From Solimonas variicoloris DSM 15731 (GTDB lineage: Bacteria; Pseudomonadota; Gammaproteobacteria; Nevskiales; Nevskiaceae), in the NCBI RefSeq assembly GCF_000382285.1, contig NZ_KB907929.1:1-64000 (forward strand): 64,000 nucleotides of DNA. The letters are read 5' to 3'. Below the pieces are notes generated by a model. It worked only from the letters and a program-made list of their open reading frames with translations, was not told the origin of the DNA and ran no database searches. How positions within the stretch are numbered: position 1 is the stretch's first letter; every line of letters begins with the position of its first letter. Shown here piece after piece: positions 26,981 through 36,223 of the stretch. Made by a program: the position numbers and the translations under genes.

Positions 26981-28558
26981 ATGGGATTCTGGAGCTTCTA
27001 CTTCTTCGCCAAGCTGCTGCTGTACTACCGCGGCGACATCGGCTTTCACGTCCTCTACAACCTCGGCTTCGCGGCGCTGACGGCGTGGCCGCTGCAGCGG
27101 CGCTGGCTGCGCGTGACGCGTCAGGTGCTCGCCGTGCCGCTCGGCATTTCGCTGCTCTACTACGACTCCTTCCTGCCGCCGATCCGGCGCGTGCTGGCCA
27201 CGGCCGGCGACGTGATGACGTTCTCCGGCGCCTATCTGCTGGAGCTGGCGGCGCGCTTCTTCAATCCGCACGTGGCGCTGGTGCTCGCCGCGCTGCTGCT
27301 GGCCTGGCTGCTGCTCGCGCACCGCCTGCGCATGGCGACGTTCGCCATCATCGGCATCCTGACGGTGCCGGCGGTCGGCGCGCTGCAGCAGCTGCGCGTC
27401 GCGGCGCCGGCGGTGGCGGCGTCGGGCGCTCCCGGCGCCGCCGCTGCCGCCGGCGCGAGCGTCGCGCTGACCGACGCTTCGCTGAGCGAGCGCCTGCAGG
27501 CCTTCTACGCCAGCGAAGCGCCGCGCCGCGTGCGCTTCACGCCGCCGCCGGCCGACAGCGCAGCGTTCGACGTGCTGATCGTGCACGTCTGCTCGCTGGC
27601 CTGGGACGATCTGCAGTACGTCGGCGCGCAGGACCATGCGCTGCTCAAGCGCTTCGACCTGCTGCTGCGCAATTTCAATACGGCGGCGAGCTACAGCGGG
27701 CCGGCGGCGATCCGCGTGCTGCGCAGCGCCTGCGGGCAGACTTCGCACGCGGCGCTGTACAAGCCGGACCCGCCCGAGTGCCACCTGCTGGCGGATCTCG
27801 CGGCGGCCGGTTTCGAGCCGCACTGGACGATGAACCACGACGGCCATTTCGGCGATTTCGTCGGCGACGTGCGCGCCAACCTCGGAGTCGCCGCCCGCCA
27901 GGACGTCGACCCCGGCGCACGCGTGGCGATGCACGCCTTCGACGGCTCGCCGATCTACGACGACTACGACGTGCTGTCGCGCTGGTGGCAGAAGCGGCAG
28001 GCCCTGCCGGCGGCGCGCGTCGCGCTGTTCTACAACACGGTGACGCTGCACGACGGCAACCGCATCGACGGCTATCGCCCGGCGAACTCGCACGACAGCT
28101 ACCAGCGGCGCGTGACGATGTTCCTCGACGACGTCGGCCGCTTCCTGGATCTGGTTGCGCAGTCGGGGCGGCGCGCGGTCGTCGTCATGGTGCCCGAGCA
28201 TGGCGCCGCGGTGCGCGGCGACCGCATGCAGATTTCCGGCCTGCGCGAGATCCCGACGCCGGCGATCACGCTGGCGCCGGTCGGCGTCAAGCTGATCGGC
28301 CCGGGCTACGCCGCGCAGCCGCAGCGCGCCGTCGAGACGCCGACGGCGCTGCTCGCGGTGGCGCAGCTGCTGGAGAATCTGATCGCCGATGCGCCGTTCG
28401 CCGGCGGCGACGCGCTGGCCGCGGCGGCGGCCAACCTGCCGCAGACCGATGCGGTGTCCGAGAACGAGCAGACGGTGCTGATGCGCGTTGGCAGCGACTA
28501 CCAGATGCGTACGCCGGACGGCGCCTGGACGCGCTACGACACCCGCAGCGATCAGTAG
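26981..28558 (+). CDS. bcsG: Cellulose phosphoethanolamine transferase BcsG
   Basis: The 525-residue protein has four or five N-terminal TM helices (LLLYYRGDIGFHVLYNLGF, HVALVLAALLLAWLLL), then a periplasmic alkaline-phosphatase-fold domain. Catalytic residues match E. coli BcsG: the nucleophile S239 in AASYSGPAAIR, C204 in VHVCSL, and E406/H407 in MVPEHGAA, with the same C-to-Ser spacing of 35. It adds phosphoethanolamine from phospholipid to cellulose. It lies 7 bp after bcsA. Its stop overlaps the end of convergent bcsC by 7 bp. Confidence 0.93.
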   Translation: MGFWSFYFFAKLLLYYRGDIGFHVLYNLGFAALTAWPLQRRWLRVTRQVLAVPLGISLLYYDSFLPPIRRVLATAGDVMTFSGAYLLELAARFFNPHVALVLAALLLAWLLLAHRLRMATFAIIGILTVPAVGALQQLRVAAPAVAASGAPGAAAAAGASVALTDASLSERLQAFYASEAPRRVRFTPPPADSAAFDVLIVHVCSLAWDDLQYVGAQDHALLKRFDLLLRNFNTAASYSGPAAIRVLRSACGQTSHAALYKPDPPECHLLADLAAAGFEPHWTMNHDGHFGDFVGDVRANLGVAARQDVDPGARVAMHAFDGSPIYDDYDVLSRWWQKRQALPAARVALFYNTVTLHDGNRIDGYRPANSHDSYQRRVTMFLDDVGRFLDLVAQSGRRAVVVMVPEHGAAVRGDRMQISGLREIPTPAITLAPVGVKLIGPGYAAQPQRAVETPTALLAVAQLLENLIADAPFAGGDALAAAAANLPQTDAVSENEQTVLMRVGSDYQMRTPDGAWTRYDTRSDQ

Positions 28559-31500
28559 TCGGCGTAGGGGCGCGGCGGTTCCGGCGGCGCGCGCAGCACG
28601 CTGCCGGGCAGCAGCAGGCGGCGCACGTAGAGCGTGAGGAAGTTCGGCTCGTAGTAGTCGGAGCGGTCGAGCGCGCCGCGCAGGCCGAGCGCCCAGTCGC
28701 CGTCCAGCGCGTATTCGATGCGCGCCTGCAGGCTGCGCCCCCAGCCGCTGCTCGAACCGCCGTCGTAGACCGGCCGCGTGTAATGCGGTGGCAGCGGCGA
28801 CAGTGCGGCGCTCGCCTGCAGCGCCGCGTCGTCCGGATAGAACGGCGCGTCGTCCTCGCGGCTGTTGGTGTGCGACAGCGCCGCCTGCAGCTGATAGCTC
28901 CAGCGCTCGCTGCGGCCCTGCCATTCGAGCGGCAGACTCAGCGACAGATAACGCTGCGGGCTGTAGTAGCCGCCGTGGCCGAGCGTGTAGTAGCGCAGGT
29001 TCTTCTCGTAGTCCCAGTAACGCAGGCCGAGGCCGATGTAGACGCGCTGCGCATTGCGGTCGTAGAGCCGGTAGTCGGCGCCGGCGCTGCCGCCGATGTA
29101 ACGGTTGTCGGCGACGTTGCGGCCGTCCAGATACGACGCGCCGAACGACGCGCGCCAGCTCAGCGCGCCGCCGTACTGCGCCAGATCGAGCGTCAGGCCG
29201 TTCTCGCGCACGCCGCCCCAGATTTCGTGCGTGACCGGATCGCGCGTGCCGGCGTAGGCCAGCAGCGTGCTCGTCACCGGCCGCCGCGCGAGGTCGATCG
29301 AGTAGCCGAGCGGGCCCAGCTCGCCGTCGTAGCGGATGCCGCCGAGCAGATCCTGCACCGGAAAGCCGAGCGGGCTGGTGCCGAGATCGAGGCGCAGGCC
29401 GCCGCTGGTGTAGCCGGCGGCGAGCGCGACGCCGCTGGCCGACTGCTCCAGCCCGGACGGGAACGCCAGGACCGCGTCCGGGCCGCGCGCCTGCACGCTG
29501 CCGAACAGCGACGCGTCGTCGTAGTTGCCGGGCAGTCGGCCGGCATCGAGATCGATGATGTCGGCATGCGCGAACAGCTGGCCGTCGTAGCGCCAGGGCC
29601 AGCTGACCTCGATCGGCAGCTGCAGGCTGCGCGTGTCCGAGTAGCCGGGCTCGCCGGCCTTGCTCTGCCAGTCGAGGCCGGCGATCACTTCGGCGTGGCG
29701 CTGCGCGGCGAGTGCGGCGAGCGCGGCGCCGAGCGCGGCGTCGTCGGGGCGCTGTGCCAGCGCCGCGCGGTATTCGCGCACCGCGCGCGTGTCATGGCCG
29801 GACAGCTCGCTGAGCCGCGCCGACTGCGCCAGCCAGTCGGCGTCGCGCGCGCCGGCGGCGCCGGCCGCGTCGAGGGCGCGGCGCGCCGCTTCGTAGTCGC
29901 CGAGCGCCTGCAGGCGGCGCGCGGCGCTGCGCAGGACCGCGGCGTCGCCGCCGGCATGGCGCAGCGCGACGTCGATCTCGGCGCGCGCCGCCTTGCGCTG
30001 CCCGGTTTCCTCGAGCGTGCGCGCATGGTCGAGGCGCAGGCCGGCGTCGTCCGGACTGCCGGCGAGCAGCTGCGTGTACTGGCTTTCGGCCTGCGGCCAG
30101 CGTTGCTGCGCGGCGAGCGCGTCGGCGTACAGGCGGCGCAGGCCGGCGTCGTCGCTCTGCCCGAGGGCGCGTTCGTAGACGGCCAGCTGCGCCTGCGCAT
30201 CGCCCTTGGCGAGCGCGGCCTCGGCCTCGCGCTGCACGAGCCCGCGGCGCAGTGCGGCGGCGGTCGCGGCGAGCGCGGCCGGCGCGTCGGCCGGCACTGC
30301 ATCGAGCGCCTTGCGCAGGGCCGCGTCGTCGCCGGCGGCTTCGAGCACGCGCAGGCGCGCCGCGCCGAGTTCGGCGCGGCCGGCGGCGTCGATTGCCGGC
30401 GGCGGCGCGTCGAGCACCGCCAGCGCGGCCTCGGCGTCGCCGATCGCGGCCCAGTACTGCGCCAGCTGGCCGAGCAGGGCGGGGTCGTGGCCGGCCGCCA
30501 GCTGCGCGGTGAGCAGATGGTTCTGCGCCGCCGCCAGATCACCGCCGCGTTGCGCCTCGACGGCCGCGCGTCCGGATACGGCGACCTGCAGGCTCGCGTA
30601 GTGGCGCTGCATGCCGGCGCTGCGCTGCGCCGCCGGCACCGCCTGCAGGGCCTGCAGGGCGTCGGCGTCGGCGCCGAGGGCCGACAGGTACAGCGATTGC
30701 GCGTAGCGGCTGTCGGCGTCGGCCGGCGCGAGCGCCGCACCCTCGGCCATCAGCGCACGGCCGCGCTCGGCCTGGCCGAGCCGTGCGTAGGCGCGCGCCA
30801 GCGCATAGCGCAGCCAGGGATCGGCGGGCGTCGCCTGCAGGGCCTGGTCGAGATCGGCGACGCCGGCCTCGCTGCGGCCTTCGGCGAGCGCCTGCTCGCC
30901 GCGCGCTTCGTGGAGCACGGCGCGGGCGCGGCTGACGTCGGCGCCCGCGTCCGGCGCCTGCGCCAGGAAGGCGTCGGCGACCGCGAAGCCTTCGTCGTAG
31001 CGGCGCAGCGCGGCCAGCGTGCGCACGCGGCCGAGCAGGGTGCGCGCGAGCGTCGGCTCGCGCGCCGCGGCCCGCTCGTAGGCGGCCAGCGCCGCGGCGA
31101 GCGCACCGCTCTCGCGCAGGCGGTCGCCTTCGTCGGCGGCGCTGCGCGCCTCGGCTTCCGCCTGCTGCTGCGCCCGCTGTGCCTCGGCTTCGGCTGCGGC
31201 CTGCGCTTCGGCGCGGCGCCGGGCTTCGGCCGCGGCGAGCGCGCTTGCCTGGCGCGCTTCGGCTGCGGCCGCGGTTTCCGCCGGCGCCGGGGTGGTGGCC
31301 GCTTCTGCCGTTGCGGTCGCGGCGCGGGGCGTCAGTCGCAGCGCCGGCTCGTCGTCCGGCGCGAGGCGCGCGTAACGCGCCAGCATTGCCGCCGTGACTT
31401 CGCCGGGGCCGGCGTCTTCGAGCGCTTCCTTCCAGGCGTTCATCACCGGCTCGTGGCGGACGTCGTCGCGCTCGGCGAGGTCGGCGAGCAGGGCCAGCGC

Positions 31501-32094
31501 CCGCGGCCGCGTCGCGGGTCGCGTGGCGAGATGCTCGGCGAGCGCCAGCAGGTAGCGCGGATCGCTGGGCGTGTCGGCGACGAGCTTTTCGAAGCCCTCG
31601 CGCGCGGCGTTCCAGCCGTCCGGCGTGCGGCCGATCACCCGGTAGTACTCGATGCCGAGATCGTGGCCCGGCGGCCCGTCCGGGAACAGTTCGCGCAGCG
31701 CCGCGAGCGCCTGTGCGTATTCGGAGATTTCGAGCAGCCGCCGGATCGAGGCGAGCTTGATGCGGTCGCGCGTCGATACGCGATAGGCAGTGTCGAACTC
31801 GCGCGTCGCCGCTGCGTCGGGGGCTTGCGCCCGCATCGCGGCGAGGCGCCGGCCGGCGTCCTCGAAGCGGCCCGAGCGCAGCTCCAGCAGGCCCATCTCC
31901 AGCGCGATGTTCAGGTCGTCCGGGCGCGAGCGCTGCAGCTTGGTCAGCGAGTCCAGCGCCAGATCGCCGCGGCCGTGCGCCTCCCAGACCCAGGCGCTGC
32001 GCCACAGCACCGCGTCCGCCGAATCGACGGCCAGCGCGTTGCCGCTCGCGGCGAGCAGGGCGACGGCCAGCAGTCGGCGCAGGTCCGGGTTCAC
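28552..32094 (-). CDS. bcsC: Cellulose export outer-membrane protein BcsC
   Basis: This 1180-residue protein starts with a signal peptide (LRRLLAVALLAASGNALA). Many TPR-like repeats fill about residues 25-850, interrupted near 270-345 by an Ala/Glu/Gln-rich coiled segment. The C-terminal BcsC beta-barrel (about 850-1180) contains LDWQSKAGEPGYSDTRSLQL and YSPQRYLSLSLPLEWQG and ends in a membrane-strand pattern. E. coli BcsC has 1157 residues. It scaffolds the periplasm and passes cellulose through the outer membrane. The start is GTG at 32094, overlapping the bcsB stop as GTGA. No bcsZ gene lies between. Confidence 0.93.
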   Translation of the reverse strand: MNPDLRRLLAVALLAASGNALAVDSADAVLWRSAWVWEAHGRGDLALDSLTKLQRSRPDDLNIALEMGLLELRSGRFEDAGRRLAAMRAQAPDAAATREFDTAYRVSTRDRIKLASIRRLLEISEYAQALAALRELFPDGPPGHDLGIEYYRVIGRTPDGWNAAREGFEKLVADTPSDPRYLLALAEHLATRPATRPRALALLADLAERDDVRHEPVMNAWKEALEDAGPGEVTAAMLARYARLAPDDEPALRLTPRAATATAEAATTPAPAETAAAAEARQASALAAAEARRRAEAQAAAEAEAQRAQQQAEAEARSAADEGDRLRESGALAAALAAYERAAAREPTLARTLLGRVRTLAALRRYDEGFAVADAFLAQAPDAGADVSRARAVLHEARGEQALAEGRSEAGVADLDQALQATPADPWLRYALARAYARLGQAERGRALMAEGAALAPADADSRYAQSLYLSALGADADALQALQAVPAAQRSAGMQRHYASLQVAVSGRAAVEAQRGGDLAAAQNHLLTAQLAAGHDPALLGQLAQYWAAIGDAEAALAVLDAPPPAIDAAGRAELGAARLRVLEAAGDDAALRKALDAVPADAPAALAATAAALRRGLVQREAEAALAKGDAQAQLAVYERALGQSDDAGLRRLYADALAAQQRWPQAESQYTQLLAGSPDDAGLRLDHARTLEETGQRKAARAEIDVALRHAGGDAAVLRSAARRLQALGDYEAARRALDAAGAAGARDADWLAQSARLSELSGHDTRAVREYRAALAQRPDDAALGAALAALAAQRHAEVIAGLDWQSKAGEPGYSDTRSLQLPIEVSWPWRYDGQLFAHADIIDLDAGRLPGNYDDASLFGSVQARGPDAVLAFPSGLEQSASGVALAAGYTSGGLRLDLGTSPLGFPVQDLLGGIRYDGELGPLGYSIDLARRPVTSTLLAYAGTRDPVTHEIWGGVRENGLTLDLAQYGGALSWRASFGASYLDGRNVADNRYIGGSAGADYRLYDRNAQRVYIGLGLRYWDYEKNLRYYTLGHGGYYSPQRYLSLSLPLEWQGRSERWSYQLQAALSHTNSREDDAPFYPDDAALQASAALSPLPPHYTRPVYDGGSSSGWGRSLQARIEYALDGDWALGLRGALDRSDYYEPNFLTLYVRRLLLPGSVLRAPPEPPRPYADY

Positions 32095-34331
32095 TCGGCC
32101 CGCAGCCGCGTCTCGGCGCGTCGCCGCAGATAGCCGTAGATGCCGAACGCGGAGAGGAAGCCGGCGACCAGCGCGAGCAGCAGCAGCAGGCCGGGGTGCC
32201 GGGCGAGGTGGAACCAGATGCGGCGCCAGAGGCTGAGGTCGCCGACGTAGTACGGGCGCTCGCTGGCGAAGCTCGCCACCTCGTGCTCGCGCACGATGGC
32301 GGTGTCGCCGCGGATGTCGCGGATCATGCCGGGGCTGTCGAGCGCCTCGATCAGCGCGTCCTGCGCCGGCACCGTGTTGGCGACCAGCGCGACCACGCTG
32401 CGGCCCGGGCGCAGCGGCGACTCGAAGGCCAGGAAGGCGGCGAGATGTCCCGTCGTCCTGAGGCTGACGCTGCGTTCCGCGGCGCGGTGCGGGTCGGGTT
32501 GCAGGGCATTGGCCTTCATCGACGGCGGCACCGGCGCGTTCCGGAACTGCCGCTTGGCGTCCTCGATCGTCAGGCTGAGCTCGTGGCCCCACTGCGACAG
32601 CAGATCGCCATTGCGGCCGCGGCCGATCACCAGCAGGTCGGCGTCGTGCAGGCTGGCCAGGTCGTGGCTGTCGGCGATGCGCACGCGCAGCGCCGGCGCG
32701 CCGGTGATGCGGCCCATGCGGCCGAGCAGGAACAGCATCGTCTCGAGGTCGTGCGCGCCCGGCGCGTCGGGCAGCACGACGGCCGTTTCGGCGAGGTCGG
32801 CGTAGGTCGTGAACGGATAGCCGGCGTTGGCGAACAGCGCCAGGTCGGGCAGCGCCGTGTAGTGCGCGAAACTGCTGATGTCGATCGTCGAGTCGGCGTC
32901 GATGCCGGCGCGCAGCAGATCGGTGAAGGTGCCGCGGCACAGGCCCTGCTTGTCGTACTCGATCGCGTACTGGAACTGCAGCTGGTTGTCGCTGCCGATC
33001 GCGAACGCCGGGATTTCGAGGCGGCGGTGATCGACGATGCTGCCGTCGCCAAGCACGCCGTCGAGCAGATTGCCGTCCTGGCCCGGCGTCGGCGCTTCGC
33101 GCAGTGCGTAGGAGCGGATCAGCTGATCGTTGAGGCTCAGCGACAGCATCGAATTGCCGCGTACCGCCGGCGGCGTGTAGCGGTAATAGAGGTCGAGCGG
33201 GATGCCGCGATCCCAGAACAGCAGGTCGGGCGGCAGCCGCAGGTTGACGCGCACCGGCGCCGGCGCGTGGCCGTGCGCCTGCAGGTCCGTGGGATCGTCG
33301 ACCAGCTCGCCGAGCTTGACCGGGCGGTCAGCGCGCACCCAGTTCGGCGCGTCGTAGGCCGGCCGCCGCTGGCCGAGCTCGACTTTCTGCACGGTGGTCT
33401 GCGGCCCGCTCAGCGCGGCCTGGCCGAGCACCAGCGCTTCGGCGGCGAGCGCCAGCTGCGCGGCGTCGGCGCCCTGCACGACCAGCAGCATGGCCTGCGG
33501 TTGCTGCGGATTGCGCAGCATGCTCAGCGTCGGCGCCTGCACGGCCGGCAGATCGAGGCCGCTCGGCCGCTCGGCATTGGTGGCGAACACCAGCGCGTGG
33601 CCGTCCGGCAGCGTGTCGAGCGAAACCGGGAAGTGCGCGCCGCGGTAGCCGGCCAGCACGCCGAACCACGAGGCGACGACGCCGGCGCTGCGCAGCAGTT
33701 CCTTCGAGGGCTTGGCCGGCAGCAGTACCGGCAGGTCGAGCCGCTTGTTGTCGCGGCGGTCGAAGAACGGCGCCGGCAGCAGCGCGAGATCCGGCGCCAG
33801 CGGCAGCGGCCGCAGCCGCAGGTCGAGGCGGCTGCCGGTGCTGATGGTCGCCCACAGGCTGCTGTGCGCGGGGTCCTCGCATTCGCGCGTGTAGTGTCCG
33901 ATCAGGTCGAAGCGCAGGCGGTTGAAGTCGCTGAAATACGCCGGGTCGATCGGGATCTCGCGCTCGACCTCGACGCCGGCGTGCTCATGGTCGAGCGGCA
34001 CGGCGGCGATGACTTCGTCGTTGACGCGGATGCGCAGATGCGAGAGGTCCGGCAGCAGCGCTGGCGAGTAGGTGTAGCGCAGGTGCAGCGTCGCCGCCGT
34101 CGCCACTTCGTCGAGGCGGATGCCGAGCGGCACGCCGGCGATGCCCTCGACGCCGCGCAGTTCGAGCGGACTGCCGACGCCGAGCTCGCGAAAGTCGATC
34201 TGCACGTCGCGGGCCGGCGGCTGCAGCGCCTCGGGTTGCTCCGGCGCGGCCGCGGCGGCCAGCGTCACGGCGCAGGCGCAGGCGGCCGCAGAGGACAGCC
34301 ATCGCGAGCGCGGTCGGCGCCTGGTCGTCAT
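32091..34331 (-). CDS. bcsB: Cellulose synthase regulatory/periplasmic subunit BcsB
   Basis: The 746-residue protein has a signal-type N-terminus (SSAAACACAVTLAAAAAP). Two carbohydrate-binding/flavodoxin-like repeats follow (DFRELGVGSPLELRGVEG, LRIRVNDEVIAAVPL, VRVNLRLPPDLLFWDRGIPL). One C-terminal TM helix (LLLLLALVAGFLSAFGIYGY) with a basic tail docks on BcsA. The ATG at 34331 has GGAGA upstream; longer in-frame extensions lack family sequence. It is the first gene of a bcsB-bcsC operon running against bcsA-bcsG, so A and B are made from separate messages. Confidence 0.94.
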   Translation of the reverse strand: MTTRRRPRSRWLSSAAACACAVTLAAAAAPEQPEALQPPARDVQIDFRELGVGSPLELRGVEGIAGVPLGIRLDEVATAATLHLRYTYSPALLPDLSHLRIRVNDEVIAAVPLDHEHAGVEVEREIPIDPAYFSDFNRLRFDLIGHYTRECEDPAHSSLWATISTGSRLDLRLRPLPLAPDLALLPAPFFDRRDNKRLDLPVLLPAKPSKELLRSAGVVASWFGVLAGYRGAHFPVSLDTLPDGHALVFATNAERPSGLDLPAVQAPTLSMLRNPQQPQAMLLVVQGADAAQLALAAEALVLGQAALSGPQTTVQKVELGQRRPAYDAPNWVRADRPVKLGELVDDPTDLQAHGHAPAPVRVNLRLPPDLLFWDRGIPLDLYYRYTPPAVRGNSMLSLSLNDQLIRSYALREAPTPGQDGNLLDGVLGDGSIVDHRRLEIPAFAIGSDNQLQFQYAIEYDKQGLCRGTFTDLLRAGIDADSTIDISSFAHYTALPDLALFANAGYPFTTYADLAETAVVLPDAPGAHDLETMLFLLGRMGRITGAPALRVRIADSHDLASLHDADLLVIGRGRNGDLLSQWGHELSLTIEDAKRQFRNAPVPPSMKANALQPDPHRAAERSVSLRTTGHLAAFLAFESPLRPGRSVVALVANTVPAQDALIEALDSPGMIRDIRGDTAIVREHEVASFASERPYYVGDLSLWRRIWFHLARHPGLLLLLALVAGFLSAFGIYGYLRRRAETRLRAE

Positions 34332-34647
34332 GGATCTCCCTATCCTTCTGGTTCGACGTCGGGCGACATCGCACGGGCAGTGTAGGCCAAGCCGCCGGCG
34401 GAACCGTAGCCGGGCGCTGGCCGGCGCCGCCGGACGATCGGGCGAACGGTCTTCCGGCGGCGCCGCGCCGGTCTGCCGCGGGTGGGCCGCCGCCTGCAGC
34501 GCGAACGCCGCGGGCGGCAGCGGCGCGGGCCGCGGCGGCCCTGCGGCCATGATTCATTTTTACCAGCGCCGCCGGCGTTTCCTGTCATGGCGACGACAAG
34601 CAAGCGGTCTACGCTTTCCGGTTTTCGGGAATCAGGCGGAACGCGCG
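34332..34647. other. 316-bp divergent region between bcsB and a phosphoesterase gene
   Basis: The gap must contain the leftward bcsB promoter and the rightward phosphoesterase promoter. It is extremely GC-rich in the middle. The right end holds the more AT-rich TACGCTTTCCGGTTTTCGGG. The motif TTTCGGGAATCAG (34623-34635) recurs before the next phosphoesterase gene at 36208-36220. No small gene is supported. Confidence 0.45.
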
Positions 34648-36063
34648 ATGGACAACAACGACAACGGGGCCGGCAAGCCGGTCGATCTGACGCGGCGCAA
34701 GGTGCTGGCCGGCATCGCCGCGACGGCCGGCGCGGCCGGTCTGGCGGCCTGCGGCGGCTCGGGCGACACCAGCGATGATGCGGCCACGCAGCCGCTGCCC
34801 GCGCCCGAGGCGTCCGGCATCGACCACATCGTCGTGGTGATGATGGAGAACCGTTCGTTCGACCATTACTTCAGCTGGGTGCCGGGCGCGACGACGGTCA
34901 ACCTGTCCCGGCTCAAGCTGCTCGACAGCGACGGCAACGCGGTCGCCGGGCGGCAGCTGACCGACTACCAGAACTGCCAGCTCGCCGACCCGGATCACGG
35001 CTACGACGGCGGCCGCCTGCATCTCAACGGCGGCAAGATGGACGGCTTCCTGCTGACGCAGCCGGTCGGCGACGACTTCCCGATCGGCTTCTACACCGCC
35101 GACGATCTGCCGTTCTACAAGGGCGTGGTCGAGAACTTCACGCTCTGCGACCGCTACTTCACCGGCATCCTCGGCCCGACCCAGCCGAACCGCTACTACA
35201 TGCACGCCGGCCAGACCGACAAGAAGAACAACGACATCACCTTCTTCTCGCAGCCGACGGTCTGGGACGGTCTGAAGAGCGTCGGCCGCAGCGGCCGCTA
35301 CTACTACGGCGATCTCGCCGGCTGGGCGCTGGTCAGCCTCGAATTCGCCGGCCACAACCCGGGCGTCGCCAACATCCGTCCGTACGCGCAGTTCCTCAAG
35401 GATGCGGCTAGCGGCGACCTCGCCGATGTCACCTACATCGATCCGTCGATGCTCGGCGAAGGCGCCGGCACCTCCAACGACGATCATCCGCTGGCCGACA
35501 TCCGCAAGGGCCAGGTGCTGCTCAACGAGATCTACGACGCGCTGCGCAACAGCCCGGCCTGGGAAAAGACGCTGCTGATCATCAACTACGACGAGTGGGG
35601 CGGCTTCTACGATCACGTCGAACCGCCGTTCGCGCCGGTCACGTACGAGGAATACCAGGCCACCGGCAACGACGGCCGCCTCGGCTTTCGCGTGCCGTGC
35701 ATGGCGATCGGCCCGCGCGTGAAGCGCGGCCACATCGCCAAGCAGCAGCTCGATCCGAATTCGATCCTCAACATGATCTCGTGGCGCTTCGGTTTCGCGC
35801 CGCTCGGCGCGCGCGGCACCACGTCGATGAACTTCGCGCACATCCTCGACTTCAAGTCGGCGCCGAAGCTCGACGCGCCGGCCTTCAACGTGCCGGACGA
35901 TGCGTCCTACGGCCAGGCCTGCTCGGCGCAGCTGTCGTCGGCCAAGACGACGATGACGGCGGAGCGCTACGCGGAAGTGCAGCGCCGCCACGCCGAGCAC
36001 ATCGACGAGTGGAAGGGGCTGGTGCAGGCGGCGCTCGACGCCGGGCTGGTGCCGCCGAACTGA
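34648..36063 (+). CDS. Tat-exported lipoprotein phosphoesterase (phospholipase C/acid phosphatase family)
   Basis: This 471-residue protein has a twin-arginine lipoprotein signal: R16-R17 in LTRRKVLAG and lipobox LAAC with C35. The phosphoesterase domain (PF04185 type) carries MMENRSFDHYF with E67/N68, GPTQPNRYYMHAGQ around the likely nucleophile, and the metal site NYDEWGGFYDHVEPP. It would sit in the periplasm anchored to a membrane and hydrolyse phosphate mono- or diesters. The exact substrate (phospholipid, nucleotide or other) is not predictable. A related gene follows 160 bp downstream. Confidence 0.88.
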   Translation: MDNNDNGAGKPVDLTRRKVLAGIAATAGAAGLAACGGSGDTSDDAATQPLPAPEASGIDHIVVVMMENRSFDHYFSWVPGATTVNLSRLKLLDSDGNAVAGRQLTDYQNCQLADPDHGYDGGRLHLNGGKMDGFLLTQPVGDDFPIGFYTADDLPFYKGVVENFTLCDRYFTGILGPTQPNRYYMHAGQTDKKNNDITFFSQPTVWDGLKSVGRSGRYYYGDLAGWALVSLEFAGHNPGVANIRPYAQFLKDAASGDLADVTYIDPSMLGEGAGTSNDDHPLADIRKGQVLLNEIYDALRNSPAWEKTLLIINYDEWGGFYDHVEPPFAPVTYEEYQATGNDGRLGFRVPCMAIGPRVKRGHIAKQQLDPNSILNMISWRFGFAPLGARGTTSMNFAHILDFKSAPKLDAPAFNVPDDASYGQACSAQLSSAKTTMTAERYAEVQRRHAEHIDEWKGLVQAALDAGLVPPN

Positions 36064-36223
36064 GGCGGCGCGCGACGCCGTCGGGGTGGCGTCAACTGTC
36101 AAACCACTGACACGCTCGTCAGCTAGAGTGCGGCGTTCGGAAGGGGACCGGACGCCGCACGCACGGCGCCGGCCTCGTACAGCCGCCATGCAGGCGGCCC
36201 TGCGTCGTTTCGGGAATCAGAGA

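Noticed and set aside
24289-26982. 897-residue - strand frame opposite bcsA
   Set aside because: Antisense of a catalytic gene with all family motifs; no own domain.
27085-32133. 1682-residue + strand reading frame across bcsG and bcsC
   Set aside because: Arg/Gln/Ala-rich composition, no domain, and it lies opposite or out of frame to clear bcsG and bcsC sequences. It is a GC-shadow frame.
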